Source: DASSUW01 sp963806395 (lineage in GTDB: Bacteria; Actinomycetota; Thermoleophilia; Solirubrobacterales; Solirubrobacteraceae). From it: a DNA stretch of 64,000 bases. Under the pieces are notes generated by a model that ran no database searches, had not been told where the DNA came from, and saw only the letters and a program-made list of their open reading frames with translations. The position numbers were made by a program, and so were the translations under genes. The stretch spans positions 1 to 64,000 of the forward strand of contig CAWDYI010000011.1 in assembly GCA_963806395.1 (NCBI GenBank), written 5' to 3'. Shown here piece by piece: positions 56,218 through 63,960 of this stretch; within the stretch, counting starts at the first letter, position 1; each line of letters opens with the position of its first letter.

Positions 56218-57168
56218 CTATGTCCGTGCCCGGTCCTCGAGCGCGCGCATCAGGGAGGGCTCCTCGAGGCCGGGATCCTGCTCGGCCAGCCAGCGCTCGG
56301 CGGCGCGGCGCCCGCCGAGCGCGCGCAGGCCGCGCTCACCGTGCTCGGACACGAAGTCCGCGAGCGCGCCGAGGCGGCGCGCGCGAGTGCGCGCGGCCGG
56401 CAGGTCGACGCGGGCGCGGTGCGCGTCGAGCGCGGCGACGAGGTCCTCGATCCCCGCGGGCGGCGGGACCGAGGACACCGCGACGACCGCCACGTCACGC
56501 TCGCCGAGCGAGCGCAACGCCGCGACGAGGTCGCGCCGGGCGCGCTCCGCCACCTGGCCGAGGTCCGCCTTGGTGACGACGAGCACGTGCGGCACCTCCA
56601 TGATCCCCGCCTTCAGGAACTGGAGGACGTCGCCCGAGCCGGGCTGCACGACGACGGCGACGGTGTCGGCCGCCTCGGCGACCTCGGTCTCGGACTGGCC
56701 GACGCCGACGGTCTCGATCACGACGACGTCGAACGCCGCCGCCAGCGCCTGGGCGGCGGCGCGGGTGGCCGGCGCGAGGCCCCCGAGCCGCTCGCCGGCG
56801 GCGGTCGAGCGGATGAACAGCCCGCGGTCGGCCGGGTCGCCGTCGATCCGCGCCCGGTCACCGAGCAGCGCGCCGCCGGAGCGCTTCGAGGTCGGGTCCA
56901 CGGCCAGCACCGCCACGCTGCGCCCGTCCGCACGCCACGCGCGGGTGAGCGCGGACAGCAGCGTCGACTTGCCCGCGCCTGGCGGGCCGGTGACGCCGAC
57001 GACGTGGGCGGGCGCCTCACTCCCCAGCCGCGCGGGCGCGACCTCGGCGAGCAGCGCGGCGATCTCGGGCCGCAGCTCGGGCGACCGGTTCTCCAGCAGG
57101 TTCAGCGCGGCCGGCGCCGCGGTCAGATCGCGCGCCCGCAGCCGCGCGCCCAGCTCGGCGCCGGTCAC
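56218..57168 (-). CDS. meaB: MeaB/ArgK-family GTPase, mutase chaperone
   Basis: A 316-residue SIMIBI-class GTPase that loads and protects adenosylcobalamin-dependent acyl-CoA mutases. P-loop 'GPPGAGKSTLL' at about residues 61-71, the Walker-B-like 'FDVVVIETVGVGQSETEVAE' and 'VVTKADLGQ' (guanine). The GTG start overlaps the exported-protein stop (GTGA). It lies two genes downstream of the mutase, which is the family's usual partner. Length and motifs are complete. Confidence 0.93.
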   Translation of the reverse strand: MTGAELGARLRARDLTAAPAALNLLENRSPELRPEIAALLAEVAPARLGSEAPAHVVGVTGPPGAGKSTLLSALTRAWRADGRSVAVLAVDPTSKRSGGALLGDRARIDGDPADRGLFIRSTAAGERLGGLAPATRAAAQALAAAFDVVVIETVGVGQSETEVAEAADTVAVVVQPGSGDVLQFLKAGIMEVPHVLVVTKADLGQVAERARRDLVAALRSLGERDVAVVAVSSVPPPAGIEDLVAALDAHRARVDLPAARTRARRLGALADFVSEHGERGLRALGGRRAAERWLAEQDPGLEEPSLMRALEDRART

Positions 57169-58277
57169 AGGCCCCGCACGACGATCCGCCCCGGTCCGCG
57201 CGGGAGGGGGTCGTGCCCGCGTCGTGTCGGCAGGTCGGCCCAGGTGGCACGCGTCGCGTCGAGGTCGATCTGGCCGACCCGCCGCCGCCGCTCGGAGAAA
57301 TGGCCGAGGCGTCGCACCGGCCCTCCGCTGAGCGAGCCGAGGATGAGGTCGCGTTCAAACCCGTCGCGATCGAGCACACGCTCGTAGAGGACGCGGCCGG
57401 CGGCGACGGCCAGGCCGCGGTCGCTCACGTGCCGGTCGAGGATCCGCGTGCCCGGCAGGCCGGGGACCAGCACGCCGAGGCGGACCCCGCGGCGGTCGCG
57501 CAGGCCGCCGTGGGTGAAGGCGACGGTCCCGTCCGCCTGCAGCGCCGCGTCGTCGATGGAGCGCGCGCCGACGTCGTGGGTGGTCACGCGTGCCACGTCG
57601 GCGCCGCTCTCGAGGTCGTGGACGACGAGCGTCTCGACGGCGCCGCGATGGATCCAGGCGACGAACCGGCCCGCGAGCTCGACGTGGCGGATCTCGCCGT
57701 CCGGCACCGGCACACCGGTCTGGCGCCCGCTGTCGTACACGGTCACCGAGAGCGGGCGCGCGCTGTCGGGCCGGCAGTCGTAGCTTGCCGCGCCGACGGC
57801 AATCCGGTCGCCGTCCACGTCAACCGCCTCAGGGCTGCTGTGTGGCGCTCGGCACGGCGCGTCGCCGCGCGCGGGGATCGAGCCGGAGAGCGCGGTGACA
57901 GGCCCGCGAAATGGCCCCCCGACCGCGGCGAGCGTGACCGCCGTGCTGACGGAGTCCGACCCCGACTGGGTGACGGTCCCCGTGTACATGAGCGCCGCGA
58001 AGGTCGTGGCCGAGGCTGCGAACGCGGCCGGGATGTGCATGAAGGCACGGTCGGTCCGCCGCGCCGTGGCGGGGCGGATGCGGTATGCGAGCAGCGGCTC
58101 GCGCCCGCGAGCGCCGACCACGATCCGCACCGCGCCGTTGCGGGCCTCCTCGCCCCATGCCACGAGGTCGCCCGCCAGCACCGGCCCGACCGCCGGCGTC
58201 CGGCGCGCGACCGTATCCGCCGCTGCCGGCGCGGCCAGGACGAGCGTGAGCGCGATCGCCGCGACGATCCTGGTCAC
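57165..58277 (-). CDS. Exported beta-propeller-like protein inside the mutase operon
   Basis: A 370-residue secreted protein with a signal peptide ('IVAAIALTLVLAAPAAA'). Repeated strands ('DGEIRHVELAGRFVAWIHRG', 'DGTVAFTHGGLRDRRGVRLG') look like a TolB/WD-type propeller. No catalytic motif. Both ends overlap neighbours as GTGA: the mutase stop upstream and the MeaB start downstream, so it is translated with them, which is odd for an extracellular protein. Function unknown. Confidence 0.75.
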   Translation of the reverse strand: MTRIVAAIALTLVLAAPAAADTVARRTPAVGPVLAGDLVAWGEEARNGAVRIVVGARGREPLLAYRIRPATARRTDRAFMHIPAAFAASATTFAALMYTGTVTQSGSDSVSTAVTLAAVGGPFRGPVTALSGSIPARGDAPCRAPHSSPEAVDVDGDRIAVGAASYDCRPDSARPLSVTVYDSGRQTGVPVPDGEIRHVELAGRFVAWIHRGAVETLVVHDLESGADVARVTTHDVGARSIDDAALQADGTVAFTHGGLRDRRGVRLGVLVPGLPGTRILDRHVSDRGLAVAAGRVLYERVLDRDGFERDLILGSLSGGPVRRLGHFSERRRRVGQIDLDATRATWADLPTRRGHDPLPRGPGRIVVRGL

Positions 58278-60259
58278 GCCGCCGAGCGTAGCCGGTGGCG
58301 CTCGGCGACGATCCGCACGATCGCGCGCAGGATCCGGGTGATCTCGAAGTCCTTCGGCGTGAACACGGCGGCGACGCCGCCCGCCTTCAGCGTCTCGACG
58401 TCGGCGTCCGGGATGATCCCGCCGACCACGACCGGGATGTCGCCGCCGCCGGCCTCGCGCAGCGCGGCGACGACGTCGGGGATCAGCTCCCGGTGCGAGC
58501 CGGAGAGGATCGAGAGGCCGATCACGTGCACGCCCTCGTCGACCGACGAGCGGGCGATCTGAGCGGGGGTCAGGCGGATCCCCTCGTAGACGACGTCCAT
58601 GCCCGCGTCGCGCGCTCGCACCGCGATCTGCTCGGCCCCGTTGGAGTGCCCGTCGAGCCCGGGCTTGCCCACGAGGATCTTCAGCGTGCGGCCGAGCTGC
58701 TCGCCGAGGCGCGCGACCTCGTCGCGCAGCTCCGCCATCTCCGCGCCGGCGGCCGGCGCGGCCGCCTCCCCGACCCCGGTCGGCGCGCGGTAGGAGCCGA
58801 ACGTCGCGCGCAGCGCCTCGGCCCACTCGCCGGTGGTCGCGCCGGCGCGGGCGGCCGCGATCGTCGCGGGCATCACGTTCTCGTCGGTCGAAGCAATCCG
58901 GCGCAGCTCCTCCAGCGCCACCTCGACCGCGGCGCCGTCGCGCTGTGCCCGCCACTGCTCGAGCGCCTCGAGCGCCTCCTGCTCGACCGCGGGATCGACC
59001 GTCATGATCCCGCCCTCGGCGTCGGCGGTCAGGGGCGACGGTGCCGTCTCCTCGAACCGGTTCACGCCGACCAGCACCTGCTCGCCGGACTCGATCCGGC
59101 GGATCCGCTCGCGGTGGGACTCGACCAGCGCCGCCTTCATATAGGGCACCGCCTCGACCGCGCCGCCCTGCTCCTCGATCCGCGCCATCTCGGCGCGCGC
59201 GCCCTCGAGCAGCTCGGCGACCAGCCCGTCCATCACCTTCGAGCCCTCGAAGATGTCCGGGTACTCGAGCACGTCCGTCTCGTACGCGAGCACCTGCTGG
59301 ATCCGCAGCGACCACTGCTGGTCCCACGGTCGCGGCAGCCCGAGCGCCTCGTTCCAGGCCGGGAGCTGCACTGCCCGCGCGCGAGCGTTGCGGCCGAGCG
59401 TGACGGCGAGCGCCTCGAGCACGATCCGCTGGACGTTGTTCTCCGGCTGGGACTCCGTGAGGCCGAGCGAGTTGACCTGGACGCCGTAGCGGAAGCGCCG
59501 ATGGCGCTCGTCCTGCACCTCGTAGCGCTCGCGGCCGATCTCGTCCCACAGCAGCGCCATCGCGCGCAGCTTCGCGTGCTCCTCGACGAACCGCACGCCG
59601 GCGTTGACGAAGAACGAGATGCGGCCGAACACGGTGCCCATCCGCTCCTTCGGCACGCGCTCGGCGACCGCGTCGAGCACCGCGATCGCCGTTGCCATCG
59701 CGAACGCGATCTCCTGCACCGGTGTCGCTCCCGCCTCCTGCAGGTGGTAGGAGCAGATGTTGACCGGGTTCCACCGCGGGACGTGCTCGACCGTGTAGGC
59801 GACCGAGTCGGCGATCAGGCGCATCGACGGAGCGGGCGGGAACGCGTAGGTCCCGCGCGAGAGGTACTCCTTGATGATGTCGTTCTGGGTCGTGCCCTCG
59901 AGCGCCGCGGCGTCGATCCCGTTCTCCTCGGCGACGACCAGGTAGAGCGCGAGCAGCCACGCCGCCGTCGCGTTGATCGTCATCGAGGTGTTCATCCGAT
60001 CGAGCGGGATGCCGTCCATCAGCGCGTGCATGTCGCCCTTGTGCGCGATCGGGACGCCGACCTTCCCGACCTCGCCGCGCGCCAGCTCGTGATCGGCGTC
60101 GTAGCCGGTCTGGGTCGGCAGGTCGAACGCCACCGAGAGGCCGGTCTGGCCCATGGCGAGGTTGCCGCGGTAGAGCTCGTTCGACCGGCGCGCCGTCGAA
60201 TGACCCGCGTACGTGCGCATCATCCAGGGCTTGTCCGGCTCGGGCAGGCGGTGGCTCAT
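58274..60259 (-). CDS. ecm: Ethylmalonyl-CoA mutase (MeaA type)
   Basis: A 661-residue B12-dependent mutase. The TIM-barrel half begins 'DKPWMMRTYAGHSTARRSNE' and has 'GLSVAFDLPTQTGYDADHEL', 'MNTSMTINATAAWLLALYLV' and 'SRGTYAFPP', the MeaA/Ecm pattern rather than the MutB pattern. The C-terminal cobalamin domain carries the DxHxxG motif 'LDGHSNG' with the cobalt ligand at H538, and 'GLSILSGSHRELIPDVVAAL' plus 'VVVGGIIPDAD'. It isomerises ethylmalonyl-CoA to methylsuccinyl-CoA in acetyl-CoA assimilation. Its stop overlaps the exported gene and MeaB follows. Confidence 0.9.
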   Translation of the reverse strand: MSHRLPEPDKPWMMRTYAGHSTARRSNELYRGNLAMGQTGLSVAFDLPTQTGYDADHELARGEVGKVGVPIAHKGDMHALMDGIPLDRMNTSMTINATAAWLLALYLVVAEENGIDAAALEGTTQNDIIKEYLSRGTYAFPPAPSMRLIADSVAYTVEHVPRWNPVNICSYHLQEAGATPVQEIAFAMATAIAVLDAVAERVPKERMGTVFGRISFFVNAGVRFVEEHAKLRAMALLWDEIGRERYEVQDERHRRFRYGVQVNSLGLTESQPENNVQRIVLEALAVTLGRNARARAVQLPAWNEALGLPRPWDQQWSLRIQQVLAYETDVLEYPDIFEGSKVMDGLVAELLEGARAEMARIEEQGGAVEAVPYMKAALVESHRERIRRIESGEQVLVGVNRFEETAPSPLTADAEGGIMTVDPAVEQEALEALEQWRAQRDGAAVEVALEELRRIASTDENVMPATIAAARAGATTGEWAEALRATFGSYRAPTGVGEAAAPAAGAEMAELRDEVARLGEQLGRTLKILVGKPGLDGHSNGAEQIAVRARDAGMDVVYEGIRLTPAQIARSSVDEGVHVIGLSILSGSHRELIPDVVAALREAGGGDIPVVVGGIIPDADVETLKAGGVAAVFTPKDFEITRILRAIVRIVAERHRLRSAA

Positions 60260-60276
60260 TACCGGTGATTCTGGCG

Positions 60277-60282
60277 TAGCCT
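60277..60282 (+). promoter_or_regulatory. Candidate -10 (TAGCCT), leaderless
   Basis: TAGCCT lies 9 nt before the ATG at 60292. On the minus strand CAGAAT (60268-60273) lies 8 nt before the mutase ATG. Confidence 0.45.
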
Positions 60283-60291
60283 GCGCGGGCC

Positions 60292-61122
60292 ATGCGGCAG
60301 ATCGACGTCAAACACCTGGGCCGGGAGAAGGTGATCTGCGCCTTCGACGTCGACGGCGTGATCGTGGACCCGGGCCCGCAGTCGACTGAGGACACGCTCC
60401 TGGAGGGGCTCGGCGGCGAGCGTCCGCGGGCGCTGCTGCTTACCCACATCCACTTCGACCACGCGGGCGCGACCGGGTCGCTCCTGCGCCGCTGGCCGGA
60501 TCTCGACGTGTACGTGCACGAGCGCGGCGCCCGCCATCTGGTCAGCCCGGAGCGGCTCGTGGCCAGCGCCGCGCGGCTCTACGGCGGGGAGGAGGGCCTG
60601 CGCGCGACCTGGGGCGAGGTCGTCCCGGTGCCGGAGGAGCGCCTGCACGTGCTCTCGGGCGGGGAGACGGTGCTCGGCTTCGAAGTCGCGTACACGCCCG
60701 GCCATGCCTCGCACCACGTCTGCTACCTCCACGCCGACTCCGGCTGGGCGTTCGTGGGGGACATGGCCGGGGTGCGGATCCCGCCGTCCGACCTGACGCT
60801 GGCGCCCACGCCGCCGCCCGACATCGACGTCGAGGCGTGGGAGCGCTCGCTCGACACGATCGCCGCGTGGGAGCCCGCCGGCCTCGCGCTGACGCACTTC
60901 GGCACGGCGGACGACCCGCCGGCACAGCTCGCGGCCGTCCGCGAGGCGCTCCACTGGGAGGCGGGGCTGGCCGCCGAGCACGACCAGGACGGCTTCATGG
61001 CCGCCCTGCACGAGCGGATCGCCGAGCACGCGCCCGACGACGTGGCGCCGACCGAGCAGGCCGCGCCGCTCGACCACCTGTACCTCGGCCTCGATCGTTG
61101 GCTCAGCAAGCGGCACGGGTAA
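60292..61122 (+). CDS. MBL-fold metallo-hydrolase
   Basis: A 276-residue metallo-beta-lactamase-fold hydrolase. The metal motif is 'LLTHIHFDHAGATGSLLR' (H-x-H-x-D-H), with the later ligands in 'YTPGHASHHVCYL' (His), 'AFVGDMAGVRIPP' (Asp) and 'LALTHFGTADD' (last His). Such proteins act as glyoxalase II, thioesterases or lactonases; substrate unknown. The ATG at 60292 is predicted leaderless. ClpS follows 10 bp downstream. Confidence 0.88.
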   Translation: MRQIDVKHLGREKVICAFDVDGVIVDPGPQSTEDTLLEGLGGERPRALLLTHIHFDHAGATGSLLRRWPDLDVYVHERGARHLVSPERLVASAARLYGGEEGLRATWGEVVPVPEERLHVLSGGETVLGFEVAYTPGHASHHVCYLHADSGWAFVGDMAGVRIPPSDLTLAPTPPPDIDVEAWERSLDTIAAWEPAGLALTHFGTADDPPAQLAAVREALHWEAGLAAEHDQDGFMAALHERIAEHAPDDVAPTEQAAPLDHLYLGLDRWLSKRHG

Positions 61123-61125
61123 GTT
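61120..61125 (+). promoter_or_regulatory. Candidate -10 (TAAGTT) for clpS
   Basis: TAAGTT overlaps the stop of the MBL gene and lies 7 nt before the ATG at 61133. Confidence 0.5.
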
Positions 61126-61132
61126 TGAGCGA

Positions 61133-61420
61133 ATGAGTGAAGTCGTCGAGCGCCCCCGCACCGCAGGCCCCAGCAGCGGGCTCGGCGGCAACTGGCGCGT
61201 GATCGTGCTCAACGACGACCACAACACGTTCGACCACGTCGCCCAGACGCTCGCCAGGACGATCCCCGGCGTGACGATCGAGAAGGGCTACGCGATCGCC
61301 GACACGATCCACAACAGTGGGCGCGCGATCGTCTGGTCCGGCCAGAAGGAGACGGCCGAGCTGTACTGGGAGCAGCTCCAGCAGGCAGGGCTCACGATGG
61401 CCCCGCTCGAGCCGGGCTGA
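61133..61420 (+). CDS. clpS: ClpS adaptor
   Basis: A 95-residue N-end-rule adaptor that delivers proteins with bulky N-terminal residues to ClpAP/ClpCP. It has the N-degron pocket signature 'VIVLNDDHNTFDHVAQTLAR' and 'KGYAIADTIHNSGRAIVWSG' with the conserved His, then 'ETAELYWEQLQQAGL'. Length is typical. The start is predicted to be leaderless from a -10 inside the preceding stop. The 3' end abuts the ccr partner gene tail-to-tail. Confidence 0.9.
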   Translation: MSEVVERPRTAGPSSGLGGNWRVIVLNDDHNTFDHVAQTLARTIPGVTIEKGYAIADTIHNSGRAIVWSGQKETAELYWEQLQQAGLTMAPLEPG

Positions 61421-61750
61421 TCAGCTGACCGGCTCGCCGACGTCGTTCGAGGCGAGGCTGCCGGAGATCACGCGGTCGCACCACGTGTAGACGACCGGCA
61501 CCTGGAACCAGCTGCTGTGGTCCGCGCGCCAGTCGCTGAACTCCGGGCCGTACCAGTAGCGCTCCCAGTCGATCTTGCGCTCGAAGTACCCGAGCTGGAA
61601 GAACCGGTAGCGGTCGTCGTTGGACCGCAGCACCTCGTAGTCGGTCGCGCCGTAGCGCAGGGCGAGAGGAGCGATCTCGACCAGTGCGGCCTCGAATTGG
61701 TCGCCCCGGAAGAGCGTGGAGTACCAGGGGATCTGCACGACGCCTGCCAT
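61421..61750 (-). CDS. Small protein coupled to ccr
   Basis: A 109-residue soluble protein rich in aromatics ('YGATDYEVLRSNDDRYRFFQ', 'DWERYWYGPEFSDWRADHSS', 'VPVVYTWCDRV'). It looks like a small alpha/beta-barrel of the ABM/dimeric type, but I do not recognise the family. Its ATG overlaps the ccr stop (TGATG), so it is translated in step with crotonyl-CoA carboxylase/reductase and may be a partner or regulator. It meets clpS tail-to-tail with no gap. Confidence 0.72.
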   Translation of the reverse strand: MAGVVQIPWYSTLFRGDQFEAALVEIAPLALRYGATDYEVLRSNDDRYRFFQLGYFERKIDWERYWYGPEFSDWRADHSSWFQVPVVYTWCDRVISGSLASNDVGEPVS

Positions 61751-62946
61751 CAGGCTCCCACCTCCGCCCGGATCGCGCCCGGGCCGTCCGCGGTCTTGCC
61801 GAGCCCCTCGGAGTCCGCTCCCACGAGGATCGCGATCTTGCCGAGGTGCCGGTTGTCTTTCATCAGCTGGTGCGCTTCGGCGACTTGGTCGAAGCCGAGC
61901 GTCCTCCAGAGTACGGGACGGATCGCCCCGGACTCGATCAGCTCGTTCGCCTTCGTGCACTCGTACGCGTTCGCGAAGTGCGATCCGACGATCTTCTTCT
62001 GCTTCATCCACAGGTAGCGGACGTCGAAGTCGAGGTTGTAGCCGGTCGTGCCGGCGCAGATCACGACGCTGCCGAACGGCTTCACGACGAGCACCGACGT
62101 CGGGAACGTGGCGCGCCCGACGTGCTCGAACACGATGTCCGGCGCCGCGCCGAGCTTCTCCTCGACGAGCTTGCAGAAGCGACGTGACTCCTTGAAGCGC
62201 GCCTTCTCCTCCTCCGGTGTCTCGCCGCCGCGCCGCAACATGCCGGTGAACTCGTTCCGGTCGATGTAGTCGCAGGCGCCGAGGCGCATGCACAGCTCGC
62301 CCTTCTCGGGCGACGACACGACGCCGACCGCCTCGGCGCCGGCGAGCTTGCAGAGCTGGAGCGCGAACACGCCGAGGCCGCCGGCCGCGCCCCACACGAG
62401 CACACGGTGGCCGGCCTGCAGCTTGGTCTGCGTGATCAGCATCCGGTAGGCGGTGAAGTAGGTGAGCCCGTACGAGGCCGCCTCGTCCCACGTCAGTGCC
62501 GCCGGCTTCGGCAGCAGCTGCTGTGCCTGGACCTTGCAGAACTGGGCGAACGAGCCCCACGTCGTCTCGTAGCCCCAGATCTGCTGCGACGGGGCGGCCA
62601 TCGGGTCGAGGCCGTGCACCTCGGGGTCCTCGTACGACGCCTGGTTGCAGTGGATCACGACCTCGTCGCCGGGCTTCCAGCGCGTCACTCCGGGGCCGAC
62701 CCGCTCGACGATGCCGGAGGCGTCCGAGCCGCCGATGTGGTGGTCCTCCGGGTGGTAGCGGAACACCGACACCGGCTCGCCCATCGCCGCCCAGACGTTG
62801 TTGTAGTTCACCCCAGCGGCCATCACGCGCACGATCACCTCCATGGCGCCGGGCTCGGGCACCTCGATCTGCTCGATCCGGAAGGCGTCGCGCGGCTCGC
62901 CGAACCGGTCCTCGCGGATCACCCACGCGTCCATGGTCGCTGGCAT
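61750..62946 (-). CDS. ccr: Crotonyl-CoA carboxylase/reductase
   Basis: A 398-residue MDR-superfamily enzyme that reductively carboxylates crotonyl-CoA to ethylmalonyl-CoA with NADPH and CO2. Ccr features: 'AAGVNYNNVWAAMGEPVSVF', 'IWGYETTWGSFAQFCKVQAQ', the NADPH loop 'VLVWGAAGGLGVFALQL', and 'QKKIVGSHFANAYE' near the CO2-site His of the characterised enzymes. ATG 62946 is chosen over a GTG three codons earlier because TAGGGT sits exactly 7 nt before it. It is the entry enzyme of the ethylmalonyl-CoA pathway, with ecm about 2.7 kb away. Confidence 0.9.
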   Translation of the reverse strand: MPATMDAWVIREDRFGEPRDAFRIEQIEVPEPGAMEVIVRVMAAGVNYNNVWAAMGEPVSVFRYHPEDHHIGGSDASGIVERVGPGVTRWKPGDEVVIHCNQASYEDPEVHGLDPMAAPSQQIWGYETTWGSFAQFCKVQAQQLLPKPAALTWDEAASYGLTYFTAYRMLITQTKLQAGHRVLVWGAAGGLGVFALQLCKLAGAEAVGVVSSPEKGELCMRLGACDYIDRNEFTGMLRRGGETPEEEKARFKESRRFCKLVEEKLGAAPDIVFEHVGRATFPTSVLVVKPFGSVVICAGTTGYNLDFDVRYLWMKQKKIVGSHFANAYECTKANELIESGAIRPVLWRTLGFDQVAEAHQLMKDNRHLGKIAILVGADSEGLGKTADGPGAIRAEVGA

Positions 62947-62953
62947 GGCGGGC

Positions 62954-62959
62954 ACCCTA
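62954..62959 (-). promoter_or_regulatory. Candidate -10 (TAGGGT) for ccr
   Basis: TAGGGT on the minus strand ends 7 nt before the ATG at 62946; predicted leaderless. Confidence 0.5.
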
Positions 62960-63011
62960 CTGACACGGAATGCGGCTTTCTCGCACTCGCAAGCTCGCGC
63001 GAGCGCCTTGA

Positions 63012-63938
63012 TTAGAACCAGTCATGCCGCTTGACCCAGAACACGGTGAGCAGGATCACAGTGGGCAAGACGAGGGCGCCGATGCCGAACATCAGGAAAT
63101 CGCTGCGGGTGTCGATGTTGTCCACCAGCCAGCCGAAGTTCTGGCCGAAGAAGCCGGTCACCAGGGTCCACAGGACGAACAGCGTGCCGACCACGGTGAG
63201 GCGCGCGGCGACCGCGTTCAGGCGATCCGCGTTGGCGTTGAAGTAGGTCGAGGTGAGCGATCCGAGGTCTTCGTTCTGGCGGTGCAGCTCGCCCGCGACC
63301 TGATCGAGGTGGTCGGCGATGTCGCGCAGGTAGATGCGCGCGTCGCCGAGCGCGATCAGCCGCTGCAGGTCGTCAGACGCCGACTGGAACTCGTCGCGCT
63401 GGACGGACACGAGGCGGCTGAGCTCGCGGACCTCCTGGCGGAGCCGGTAGATCGTCGTCAGCTGCTCGCGACGGGTGCGGTGCAGCACCTCGCCCTCGAG
63501 CTGATCGATCCGCTCTTCGAGCCGCTCGATGACGGGATAGAAGGCGTCGGTGAGCGTGTCGAAGATCTCGTAGATCGGATGCTCGGGCTCGTCCTGGACC
63601 CGCTCGCGCAGCTCGTCCAGTGCCACGCATTGCGCCCGCCGGACGGTCAGCACGTAGTCCTCGGCGATGTAGATGTGCACCTCGATCGGCAGCACCGAGC
63701 CGCTCTCGTCCAGCCGAGCGGTGTAGAAGACGAGCAGCACGTGGTCGTCGTACACGTCGACCTTCGGCCGCTGACCGAACTCGCGCGTGTCCTCGATCGC
63801 CAGCGGGTGCAGGCCGAGCAGCTCCCCGGTGCGCGCGATCTCGCCCGGCGGGGGGTCGGCGAGGTCGAGCCAGAAGGCATGGCCCTTCGTGCGGTCGGCC
63901 GAGATCCGCTCCGCGTCGAAGGCGGTGAACACGTCCAT
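63012..63938 (-). CDS. corA: CorA-type Mg2+/Co2+ channel
   Basis: A 308-residue CorA family protein. The long cytoplasmic funnel includes 'EVLHRTRREQLTTIYRLRQE' and 'DIADHLDQVAGELHRQNEDL' helices, and the membrane part has two C-terminal helices; the selectivity turn reads 'GFFGQNFGWL', the G-x-N motif with Phe-Gly-Gln-Asn, as in actinobacterial members. The C-terminal 'VKRHDWF' is positively charged. TAGCCT lies 8 nt before the ATG. Confidence 0.9.
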   Translation of the reverse strand: MDVFTAFDAERISADRTKGHAFWLDLADPPPGEIARTGELLGLHPLAIEDTREFGQRPKVDVYDDHVLLVFYTARLDESGSVLPIEVHIYIAEDYVLTVRRAQCVALDELRERVQDEPEHPIYEIFDTLTDAFYPVIERLEERIDQLEGEVLHRTRREQLTTIYRLRQEVRELSRLVSVQRDEFQSASDDLQRLIALGDARIYLRDIADHLDQVAGELHRQNEDLGSLTSTYFNANADRLNAVAARLTVVGTLFVLWTLVTGFFGQNFGWLVDNIDTRSDFLMFGIGALVLPTVILLTVFWVKRHDWF

Positions 63939-63946
63939 GCCGGCGA

Positions 63947-63952
63947 AGGCTA
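63947..63952 (-). promoter_or_regulatory. Candidate -10 (TAGCCT) for corA
   Basis: TAGCCT on the minus strand ends 8 nt before the ATG at 63938. Confidence 0.45.
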
Positions 63953-63960
63953 CGCGCCGC

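Noticed and set aside
58274..60259. Ordinary methylmalonyl-CoA mutase
   Set aside because: The start 'DKPWMMRTYAGHSTA' and the B12 domain wording match MeaA/Ecm better, and Ccr lies nearby; MutB remains a less likely option.
62956..63011. tRNA or small RNA between ccr and corA
   Set aside because: The gap of about 55 bp cannot fold as a tRNA cloverleaf; only a short imperfect hairpin is visible.
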